Below are positions 1 to 4,978 of a stretch of 10,075 nt of DNA, piece after piece (positions within the stretch are counted from its first letter, which is position 1; each line of letters begins with the position of its first letter). The notes under the pieces were generated by a model. That model was not told where the DNA came from. It saw only the letters and a list, made by a program, of their open reading frames with translations, and did no database searches. A program made the translations under genes and the position numbers. Origin of the DNA: DASRSS01 sp035656335 (GTDB lineage Bacteria > Actinomycetota > Actinomycetes > Mycobacteriales > Jatrophihabitantaceae); assembly GCA_035656335.1 (NCBI GenBank), contig DASRSS010000313.1, forward strand, positions 1 through 10,075, in the 5' to 3' direction.

Positions 1-1
1 C

Positions 2-916
2 GCCTTCGAGCGGCTGGAGGAGCTGCTGGCCCGCTACCCCCTGCGGGGCATCAAGGGCCCGGTGGGCACCGCCCAGGACCAGCTCGACCTCTTCGAGGGC
101 GACGCCGCCAAGCTCGACGAGCTCGAGCGGCGGGTGGCCGCCGAGCTGGGCTTCGCGCGCACCCTCACCAGCGTCGGGCAGGTGTACCCGCGCTCGCTCG
201 ACTTCGACGTGCTGACGACGCTGGTGCAGCTCGCGGCCGCGCCGTCCAGCCTGGCCAAGACGATCCGGCTGATGGCCGGGAACGAGCTGGTGACCGAAGG
301 CTTCCAGCCCGGGCAGGTCGGCTCGTCCGCCATGCCGCACAAGATGAACTCGCGCAGCTCCGAGCGCATCAACGGCTTCACCGTGATCCTGCGGGGCTAC
401 GCGTCCATGGCCGGCGAGCTGGCCGGCGACCAGTGGAACGAGGGCGACGTGTCCTGCTCGGTCGTTCGCCGGGTCGCGCTGCCGGACGCGTTCTTCGCGA
501 TGGACGGACTGCTGGAGACGGCGCTGACCGTGCTGGACGAGTTCGGCGCGTTCCCCGCGGTGATCGAGCGCGAGCTGGACCGCTACCTGCCGTTCCTCGC
601 AACCACCAAGGTGCTGATGGCCGCCGTGCGGCGCGGTGTCGGGCGCGAGCAGGCGCACGAGGCGATCAAGGAGAACGCGGTCGCGGTCGCGCTCGAGATG
701 CGCGAGCGGGGGACGGATCGCAACGAGCTGTTCGCGCGCCTGGCCGCGGATGCCCGCCTCGGGCTGACCGCCGCGGAGCTGGACGGGCTGCTCGCCGAGC
801 CGCTCTCGTTCACGGGCGCGGCGCGGGCGCAGGTGGCCGCGGTGGTCGCGCAGGTCGAGAAGGTGCTGGCCACCGACCCCGCCGCCGCGAGCTACACCCC
901 CGAACCGATCCTGTAG
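2..916 (+). CDS. purB: Adenylosuccinate lyase, C-terminal part (5' end outside the window)
   Basis: Adenylosuccinate lyase cleaves SAICAR to AICAR and adenylosuccinate to AMP, both with release of fumarate, in cytoplasmic purine synthesis. The reading frame is open from base 2, so 304 residues are visible and roughly a third of a usual ~470-residue enzyme is missing upstream. The diagnostic fumarase/aspartase-superfamily signature GSSAMPHKMN lies at 320-349; this flexible loop carries the catalytic serine. It is followed by SRSSERINGF and then by the helical core and the C-terminal ADSL domain (SVVRRVALPDAFF, RYLPFLATTKVLMAAVRRG). The form of the signature, with KMN and no following proline, and the ERINGF extension match the mycobacterial-type PurB rather than the Bacillus type. 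The stop is TAG at 914-916. The next gene begins 89 bp on, with possible hairpins between. Identification is firm; only the missing start is uncertain. Confidence 0.97.
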   Translation, partial: AFERLEELLARYPLRGIKGPVGTAQDQLDLFEGDAAKLDELERRVAAELGFARTLTSVGQVYPRSLDFDVLTTLVQLAAAPSSLAKTIRLMAGNELVTEGFQPGQVGSSAMPHKMNSRSSERINGFTVILRGYASMAGELAGDQWNEGDVSCSVVRRVALPDAFFAMDGLLETALTVLDEFGAFPAVIERELDRYLPFLATTKVLMAAVRRGVGREQAHEAIKENAVAVALEMRERGTDRNELFARLAADARLGLTAAELDGLLAEPLSFTGAARAQVAAVVAQVEKVLATDPAAASYTPEPIL

Positions 917-922
917 CTTCCC

Positions 923-963
923 CGTGCTGATCAACAGCGCGCCGTGGCCGCTCTGGTAGCCAC
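923..963 (+). terminator. Two short hairpins behind purB, possible terminator
   Basis: Two inverted repeats follow the purB stop. The first has a 7-bp stem, CGTGCTG (923-929) with CAGCGCG (935-941), one G-U wobble and the loop ATCAA. The second has GTGGC (944-948) with GCCAC (959-963). Neither has a T-tract. Actinobacterial terminators often lack one, but in DNA this GC-rich small hairpins also occur by chance, so this is a weak call. The rest of the 917-1005 gap shows no other clear signal. Confidence 0.3.
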
Positions 964-1005
964 TTCCGACTGTCGATCAGCGGCCGCGAGGCGGACCATG
1001 GGGCC

Positions 1006-2100
1006 ATGCCCAGCACCGATCGCCGGAGCGCCAGCGAGGACGTCCTCGATCTCGGCGAGCGTCCGCGCATCCCGCGCTGGGCGTTGCTGGTCGGAGGGCT
1101 GCTGGCCGCTGTCCTGATCGCCGGCGCCGTGGTCGCGCTGGGGTTCGGCGGATCCGGCTCATCGACGGACGGCTCCACGCCGGACGAGTCCGCGCGGCCA
1201 CCCAGCGCCGCCGCCGGTGGCGGCAGCGCGCCGGTCGACTCCGAGGACGCGCTGATCCTCGGTAGCTACCTGTTCCGGCTGACACCCGACGCCCTCTACC
1301 GGACGGCCGCCTCGGGACCGGCCGGCACCGCGACCACGCTGCCGATCAGCGGCCTGGACGCGCTCGGCCCGGCCGACTCCTATCACCTGGTCGGCGACGC
1401 CACGGCGCACCTGGTGTGGCTGGTCGGCTACGGCAGTTCGCCGACGACCCTGCTCGCGGTCGACACCGGGACCCTGTCCGTCCGCGCGCGCGTGACCTTG
1501 CCGCAGACGGTCGCCGCCGCGGCCGCGCTCGGCTCGGACCTGTTCGTCGTGACCGACAACGCCGTCATCGACGTGCCGCTCTCCGGGTCCTCGTCCGGAC
1601 TGGGCCGGCTGGACGGCCGCTACCTGTCGATCGCGGCGGACCCGTCCCGGCACCGGCTGCTGCTGTTCGACGTCGAGTCGCGCCGCGCGGTCGGCTACGA
1701 CCCGACGCGGAACGTGCTGCGGCTCGGCCCGAAACTCCCGTTCGGCAAAGGGAGTGTGCTCACCGACGGCAGCGGCGACGTGTGGGCCGGCGGCTATCGG
1801 TTCGCGGCAGGCGGCGGTGCCGCGCTCGTCCGCCTCGACGCGCGCACGCTGCGCCCGATCGGCTCCAGCCCGCTCGCCGGCCGGCTCGGACCCGGCGCGG
1901 AACTGGTCGCGTCCGGCAGCTCGGTCGTGTGGGTGCGCTCGGGTGCCGGCGGCGACGACCTGTGGTGCGTGGACGGTCGCACCGGCCGGGCCGTGCAGCA
2001 CTGGGGGATCGACGGCGCGGTCACGTCCCGTACCGGCAGCGCGGTCGTCGACCAGCCGGGCGCGGTGGCCACCCTGACGCTGCGCGGGTGCCGAGGCTGA
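1006..2100 (+). CDS. Membrane-anchored protein with a probable beta-propeller outer domain, function unknown
   Basis: This 364-residue protein matches no family I can name with confidence. Residues 1-23 are polar and basic (cytoplasmic), 24-47 form one hydrophobic segment (WALLVGGLLAAVLIAGAVVA), and 48-80 are a Gly/Ser/Pro/Ala-rich linker. A signal-anchor topology with the remaining ~280 residues outside is likely. That outer part repeats strand-rich blocks ending in Asp-x-x-Thr/Arg turns: LLAVDTGTLSVRARV near 149, LLLFDVESRRAVGY near 218, ALVRLDARTLRPIG near 273 and LWCVDGRTGRAVQHW near 319. These resemble YVTN/PQQ-like propeller blades. The only cysteines, C321 and C362, could form a disulfide. 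ATG 1006 was chosen because it precedes the basic-then-hydrophobic N-terminus; only a weak purine-rich stretch lies upstream. A binding or sensing role at the cell surface is inference. The gene ends exactly where the opposite-strand thioesterase ends. Confidence 0.8.
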   Translation: MPSTDRRSASEDVLDLGERPRIPRWALLVGGLLAAVLIAGAVVALGFGGSGSSTDGSTPDESARPPSAAAGGGSAPVDSEDALILGSYLFRLTPDALYRTAASGPAGTATTLPISGLDALGPADSYHLVGDATAHLVWLVGYGSSPTTLLAVDTGTLSVRARVTLPQTVAAAAALGSDLFVVTDNAVIDVPLSGSSSGLGRLDGRYLSIAADPSRHRLLLFDVESRRAVGYDPTRNVLRLGPKLPFGKGSVLTDGSGDVWAGGYRFAAGGGAALVRLDARTLRPIGSSPLAGRLGPGAELVASGSSVVWVRSGAGGDDLWCVDGRTGRAVQHWGIDGAVTSRTGSAVVDQPGAVATLTLRGCRG

Positions 2101-2106
2101 TCAGCC
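2095..2106. repeat. 12-bp perfect palindrome across two abutting stop codons
   Basis: GGCTGATCAGCC is a perfect palindrome. The + strand gene ends GGC TGA at 2095-2100, and the minus-strand thioesterase also ends GGC TGA, read from 2106 to 2101. The two coding regions therefore touch with no intergenic base. With no loop it is unlikely to act as a hairpin terminator by itself. Confidence 0.6.
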
Positions 2107-2505
2107 GGACAGCACGGCCTGCGACTGCGTCACCTGCGCGACCAGCCGCCCGGACTCGTCACGCACCTCGGTCACGACCGCGATCGTGCTGCGGCCGACG
2201 TGCAGCGGACGGGCCAGCGCGGTCACGGTGCCCGCTCGGACGCCGCGCAGGAACGCCGTCGAGGAGCTGGTGGTGGACGTCGTGGCGCCCGCGGGCAGGT
2301 TCAGGACGGCGCACACCGCCCCGACGCTGTCGGCCAGGGTCATGATCGCGCCGCCGTGCAGGACGCCGCCGGCCGTCGTCCGCTCGGGCGTCCAGTCCAG
2401 CTCGCCGAGCACCTCGTCCGCGCCGGCCCGCACGATGCGCACGCCCGACGCCGCCGCGAACGGCATCAGCGCCGCGTAGTCGACGCCGCTGTCGATCTCG
2501 CTCAC
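2101..2505 (-). CDS. PaaI-family hotdog-fold thioesterase
   Basis: This 134-residue cytoplasmic protein probably hydrolyses an acyl-CoA (phenylacetyl-CoA, hydroxyphenylacetyl-CoA or another aromatic or medium-chain CoA ester). Its length is typical of the PaaI/YdiI hotdog thioesterase family. The central-helix motif HGGAIMTLADSVGAV spans residues 50-64; HGG and the acidic D59 are the positions used in catalysis and CoA binding in this family. The strand TTSTTSSSTAFLRGVRAGTVTALARPLHVGRS (about 75-106) matches the second half of the fold. The start is GTG at 2505, preceded by a purine-rich GGGATCGGGGGC; no better upstream start is seen. It is the last gene of a minus-strand series behind the siderophore-interacting reductase, with an 87-bp gap holding a large inverted repeat just before its start. 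The family is well supported; the substrate is unknown, and nearby genes do not settle it. Confidence 0.9.
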   Translation of the reverse strand: MSEIDSGVDYAALMPFAAASGVRIVRAGADEVLGELDWTPERTTAGGVLHGGAIMTLADSVGAVCAVLNLPAGATTSTTSSSTAFLRGVRAGTVTALARPLHVGRSTIAVVTEVRDESGRLVAQVTQSQAVLSG

Positions 2506-2521
2506 GCCCCCGATCCCACCA

Positions 2522-2583
2522 CAACTTTGCCCCCGCCGTGGCTGTAAATCGGGCCGATCACGACCACTGTGGGGGCAAAGTTG
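2522..2583. repeat. 62-bp near-palindrome with 13-bp perfect outer arms
   Basis: CAACTTTGCCCCC (2522-2534) is the exact reverse complement of GGGGGCAAAGTTG (2571-2583). Further in, GTGG (2538-2541) pairs with CCAC (2564-2567), and the centre holds its own 11-bp inverted repeat, ATCGG-G-CCGAT (2548-2558). The whole can fold into one long imperfect hairpin. It sits in the 87-bp gap between the end of the reductase gene and the start of the thioesterase gene, both minus strand. It could be a factor-independent terminator without a U-tract, a leader structure controlling the thioesterase, or a dispersed palindromic (REP/MITE-like) element. I see no second copy in this window and no convincing target-site duplication. 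Confidence 0.75.
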
Positions 2584-2592
2584 GTGTGTTGG

Positions 2593-3312
2593 TCAGCGGG
2601 GGGAGCGGCCGGCGACGCGGTCCGGACGGCCGATGTTCCAGTACCCCTTGACGAAGATCGCCTCGTGGGCGAGCCCGCGGTTCTCCAGCACGGCCCGCAG
2701 CGCGACCATCGTGCGCGTCTCGCCCATCAGGTAGCCGTGCCCGTCCCCGGACGGCAGCGGCAGTGCCTCGACGACCGGCACCAGCCGGTCCGGCTCGCCG
2801 GGTGCTTGCGATCCGCGATGCACCCAGTGCACCCGGGCCCGCGGGATGGGCAGCTCGTCGGCCGCGTCCTGCACCTCGATCACGGCGACCGCGACCTCGG
2901 GCTCGGGCAGGGACTCGCAGATGGCCGCAATCGCCGGCAGCGCGGACTCGTCCCCGACCAGCAGGTGCCAGTCGGCCGGCCTGAGCTGCAGCTTCCCGCG
3001 CGGCCCCTGGAACGAGATCGCGTCGCCGGGCGCGGCAGTGGCGCCCCACGACGATCCGGCCCAGTCGCCGTGCAGCAGCACGTCCAGGTCGAGCTCGCCG
3101 GTCTCCGGCCGCGCGGTGCGGATCGTGTAGCGCCGTTTGACCCGCCGGCCGGACGCGTCCGTCAGGTGCAGCTCGACGTCCTGGGCGGGCCGCGGCGCGA
3201 TCCCGATCATCGCGTCGGACTGGACGGTCACGCGCCGCATCCGCGGCGTCAGCTGCCGGGCGCCGATCACCCGTCCGGTGTGCACGGGGGAACGGCGGAT
3301 CGGCGAGCTCAC
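2593..3312 (-). CDS. Siderophore-interacting protein (SIP/ViuB-type FAD-dependent ferric reductase)
   Basis: SIP-family proteins are cytoplasmic flavoenzymes that reduce ferric siderophores, releasing Fe2+ after import. The 239 residues show both SIP domains. The N-terminal FAD-binding barrel runs to about residue 112, with RRYTIR at 60-65, the R-x-Y-S/T motif that contacts the flavin. The C-terminal NAD(P)H-binding domain has VGDESALPAIAAI at 119-131, a GETRTMVALRAVL block at 197-209 and the terminal KGYWNIG at 222-228. Length is near the usual 250-280. The start is GTG at 3312. No Shine-Dalgarno sequence precedes it, but a TAAAGT -10-like hexamer (3326-3321) lies a few bases upstream, so a leaderless mRNA is possible. 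The SnoaL-like gene ends 52 bp upstream on the same strand. No siderophore transporter or biosynthetic gene is visible nearby, so its physiological partner is unknown. Confidence 0.93.
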   Translation of the reverse strand: MSSPIRRSPVHTGRVIGARQLTPRMRRVTVQSDAMIGIAPRPAQDVELHLTDASGRRVKRRYTIRTARPETGELDLDVLLHGDWAGSSWGATAAPGDAISFQGPRGKLQLRPADWHLLVGDESALPAIAAICESLPEPEVAVAVIEVQDAADELPIPRARVHWVHRGSQAPGEPDRLVPVVEALPLPSGDGHGYLMGETRTMVALRAVLENRGLAHEAIFVKGYWNIGRPDRVAGRSPR

Positions 3313-3320
3313 GGAACGCG

Positions 3321-3326
3321 ACTTTA
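3321..3326 (-). promoter_or_regulatory. Possible -10 element for a leaderless SIP-gene transcript
   Basis: Read on the minus strand the hexamer is TAAAGT, fitting the actinobacterial TANNNT -10 pattern. Transcription would start about 6-8 bases on, at or within two bases of the GTG start at 3312. No good -35 is seen and the gene has no ribosome-binding site, which is the main reason to suspect leaderless expression. Such a hexamer can occur by chance. Confidence 0.3.
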
Positions 3327-3364
3327 CGGTGCCCCGGCTGCCGCGCCGCAGGCCGGCGGACGCA

Positions 3365-3841
3365 TCAGGACGCCGGAGCGGCCTGCGCCGCAGCGGCCGG
3401 CACCGGCGCGGCCGGCAGCGACGTGGTCAGCGCGGTGGGCAGCACGGCGAGCCGGTCGAAGCGCCAGCCGTCCGCGGTGCGCCGCGCTCCGTACTCGTGG
3501 ACGGCGGCGGCGAACGCGATGTCACCGTCGGCCAGCACATAAACTGCGAAGTCGTGCGCACGCACGGTCGCGGTGTCACCGGTGATCGCGATGACGAGGT
3601 TGGACTTGTTGTGCTGCGTCCGGGCGTAGCGGTCGTGCCCGGCGCGCGCGAGCTCGACCATCGCGGGCAGTCCGGCCGACTGGCCGCGCGGCGAGCGGAC
3701 GACGACGTCGGCGGTGAACAGTTGGTCGGACTCGTCGTAGCGGAGCTCGTCCAGCCACACGCTATGGCGGGCGACGAGGTCGGCGAGCTCGGCCCGGTCG
3801 GCCAGCGCGCGGACGGTGGTTTCGGTGCTGTTCGTGGTCAT
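3365..3841 (-). CDS. SnoaL/NTF2-like domain protein
   Basis: The product has 158 residues. The N-terminal helices (RALADRAELADLVARHSVWLDEL, about 11-33), a hydrophobic pocket strand, and the pattern RTQHNKSNLVIAITGDTATVRAHDFAVYVL (about 74-103), followed by ARRTADGWRFDRLAVLP (119-135), are typical of the SnoaL-like/NTF2 cone fold. This family covers small-ligand cyclases, isomerases, hydratases and binding proteins, so no reaction can be assigned. The Ala/Pro-rich tail after residue 140 is probably disordered. ATG 3841 is preceded by AAGGAG at a good distance. The gene is divergent from a MarR regulator across a 97-bp region with three matching operators, so it is the likely regulated target. 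Its natural ligand may be the compound sensed by MarR (inference). It may continue into the downstream reductase gene, 52 bp away. Confidence 0.8.
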   Translation of the reverse strand: MTTNSTETTVRALADRAELADLVARHSVWLDELRYDESDQLFTADVVVRSPRGQSAGLPAMVELARAGHDRYARTQHNKSNLVIAITGDTATVRAHDFAVYVLADGDIAFAAAVHEYGARRTADGWRFDRLAVLPTALTTSLPAAPVPAAAAQAAPAS

Positions 3842-3861
3842 CGTTCCGTCTCCTTCGAGAT

Positions 3862-3878
3862 CGTTAGAACTACTAACG
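3862..3878. promoter_or_regulatory. MarR operator candidate, copy 1
   Basis: CGTTAG-AACTA-CTAACG: perfect 6-bp arms with a 5-bp spacer, 17 bp in all, the size and symmetry expected for a winged-helix MarR dimer. It is the copy nearest the SnoaL-like gene, just upstream of that gene's ribosome-binding site. Its last two bases are the first two of copy 2. Confidence 0.75.
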
Positions 3879-3893
3879 TTAGAAATACTAATG
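3877..3893. promoter_or_regulatory. MarR operator candidate, copy 2, over the SnoaL-like gene promoter
   Basis: CGTTAG-AAATA-CTAATG has the same 6-5-6 form, with one mismatch in the right arm. It covers the minus-strand hexamer TAGTAT (3890-3885), a fair -10 for the SnoaL-like gene, so a bound regulator would block that promoter. Its centre is 15 bp from that of copy 1. Confidence 0.7.
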
Positions 3894-3902
3894 ACCGTAA
3901 AC

Positions 3903-3919
3903 CGTTAGGACCACTAACG
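3903..3919. promoter_or_regulatory. MarR operator candidate, copy 3, over the marR promoter
   Basis: CGTTAG-GACCA-CTAACG: perfect 6-bp arms with a 5-bp spacer. It lies over the -35 and spacer region expected for the TAGACT -10 of the MarR gene, so it would give autoregulation. Its centre is 26 bp from that of copy 2. Confidence 0.75.
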
Positions 3920-3926
3920 CAAGCCC

Positions 3927-3932
3927 TAGACT
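3927..3932 (+). promoter_or_regulatory. -10 element of the MarR gene, probably leaderless
   Basis: TAGACT fits TANNNT. The GTG start codon at 3939 is 6 bases after the hexamer, where transcription would be expected to begin, and there is no Shine-Dalgarno sequence. The mRNA is therefore probably leaderless, a common arrangement in actinobacteria. Confidence 0.55.
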
Positions 3933-3938
3933 CGTTGC

Positions 3939-4424
3939 GTGCAGAGTTCCGACGCCCGGCGGGCGGCCTCCGCACCCGGGACCCCCGGGCGCCTGCAGGC
4001 CCAGCTGTCCCGGTTGCTGGGCATGACGGCCGCCCAGACGCGGCGGGTCGCGGCCGATGCGCTGCGTGGCGTCGGCGCGCACAAGGACCACTTCGTGGTG
4101 CTCGCGGTGCTGGCCGAGAGCGGTCCGGCGAGCCAGGCCGAGCTGTCCGAGCGCACCTGGGTCTACAAGAGCGACCTGGTCGCCGTCCTGAACGATCTCG
4201 CCGACCGCGGCTGCATCCGGCGCGCGCCGGATCCGTCCGACAAGCGCCGCAACGTCATCAGCATCACCGCCGCCGGCACGCGCCGCCTGACCGAACTCGA
4301 GCGCGTCCTGGACGGCGTCAACGCGCACATCATGGCGCCGCTGAGCCGCGCCGAACGCGCCAAGCTCTTCGAACTCCTCGGCCGGATCAACGCTCATCTG
4401 GCCGCCGAGCGCGACCACGAATAG
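3939..4424 (+). CDS. MarR-family transcriptional regulator
   Basis: The 161-residue winged-helix repressor presumably acts as a dimer. The helix-turn-helix covers about residues 52-92 (AVLAESGPASQAELSERTWVYKSDLVAVLNDLADRG). The wing carries the family hallmark DPSDKRRNVISITAAG at 98-113, with the Asp and Arg residues that stabilise it. A C-terminal dimerisation helix follows. The single cysteine is C92 in the DNA-binding region; there is no N-terminal peroxidatic cysteine as in OhrR, although ohr lies downstream. GTG 3939 was chosen because it directly follows a good -10 and begins a family-length protein. Three 17-bp inverted repeats upstream point to autoregulation and to control of the divergent SnoaL-like gene. 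The signal is probably a small phenolic or lipophilic ligand, as for the family generally, but this cannot be read from the sequence. Confidence 0.93.
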   Translation: MQSSDARRAASAPGTPGRLQAQLSRLLGMTAAQTRRVAADALRGVGAHKDHFVVLAVLAESGPASQAELSERTWVYKSDLVAVLNDLADRGCIRRAPDPSDKRRNVISITAAGTRRLTELERVLDGVNAHIMAPLSRAERAKLFELLGRINAHLAAERDHE

Positions 4425-4532
4425 CCCTTGGGCCCGACCCGCCCGGCGGACGGAACCGGCGAGCGCCTAACGTCGCGGAAGAGGGCAACCGCCGCCGGCG
4501 TTGTGCCGGAACCGATTCGTCGAAGGAGTGCC

Positions 4533-4955
4533 ATGCCGATCGAACTGACCAAGGTCGCGTACACCACCGCCGCCACCGCGAAGGGCGGCCGCGCCGGACA
4601 CGTCAAGAGCGCGGACGGGGTTCTGGACCTCGACCTGGCCCAGCCCGGCACGGCCGACACGCCGACCGCCAACCCGGAGACCCTGTTCGCTGCCGGCTAC
4701 TCGGCCTGCTTCCAGGGAGCGCTCGCCAACCGCGCGAAGACGGTCGGCGTCGACACGGCGGACTCGACCGTGACCGCCGAGGTCTCCTTCGGCCCGTCCT
4801 CGGACGGCGGTTTCGGCCTGGCCGTCGAGCTCAAGGTCAACATCCCCGGCGTGGACGAGGCCAAGGCCCGCGAGCTGGTCGAGATGGCGCACGAGTTCTG
4901 CCCGTACTCCAAGGCCACCCGCGGCAACATCAACGTCACGCTGACCGTCGTCTGA
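4533..4955 (+). CDS. ohr: Organic hydroperoxide resistance protein (Ohr, OsmC superfamily)
   Basis: Ohr is a cytoplasmic thiol peroxidase that reduces organic and fatty-acid hydroperoxides, using lipoylated proteins as reductant in characterised members. The 140 residues have the family length and all expected active-site positions: R20, E49, the peroxidatic C59 in GYSACFQGAL and the resolving C123 in CPYSKATRGNI. The last of these is the feature that separates Ohr from plain OsmC. ATG 4533 was chosen although the frame is open further upstream. AAGGAG lies 4 bases before it, and MPIELTKVAYTTAATAKGGRAGHV matches the usual Ohr N-terminus. It follows the MarR gene after 108 bp. That gap holds one lone half-operator (CTAACG, 4467-4472), which overlaps a possible -10 (TAACGT). 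sdaA begins 23 bases downstream, so the two are probably one transcript. Identification is firm. Confidence 0.96.
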   Translation: MPIELTKVAYTTAATAKGGRAGHVKSADGVLDLDLAQPGTADTPTANPETLFAAGYSACFQGALANRAKTVGVDTADSTVTAEVSFGPSSDGGFGLAVELKVNIPGVDEAKARELVEMAHEFCPYSKATRGNINVTLTVV

Positions 4956-4978
4956 GCAGCGGGGCGCATGATGGGCAG

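Noticed and set aside
2522..2583. Insertion sequence remnant
   Set aside because: No transposase fragment and no direct repeats at the ends; the mobile-element idea is kept only as one option for the palindrome.
3862..3919. Short CRISPR-like array
   Set aside because: The units are palindromic, 17 bp, partly overlapping and unevenly spaced (15 and 26 bp between centres), as operators are; there are no spacers of CRISPR length.
3939..4424. Naming the MarR protein OhrR because ohr is nearby
   Set aside because: No cysteine in the N-terminal helix, and the operators lie on the side of the SnoaL-like gene.
4428..4532. Longer N-terminus for Ohr
   Set aside because: The extra 35 residues are not Ohr-like, and AAGGAG directly precedes ATG 4533.
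3137..4978. Long open frame upstream of sdaA suggesting a 1070-residue fusion protein
   Set aside because: The upstream part is Arg/Gly/Pro-rich, has no family resemblance and lies over the SIP, SnoaL-like, MarR and ohr genes. Serine dehydratase homology begins at GTG 4979 and the length from there is standard.
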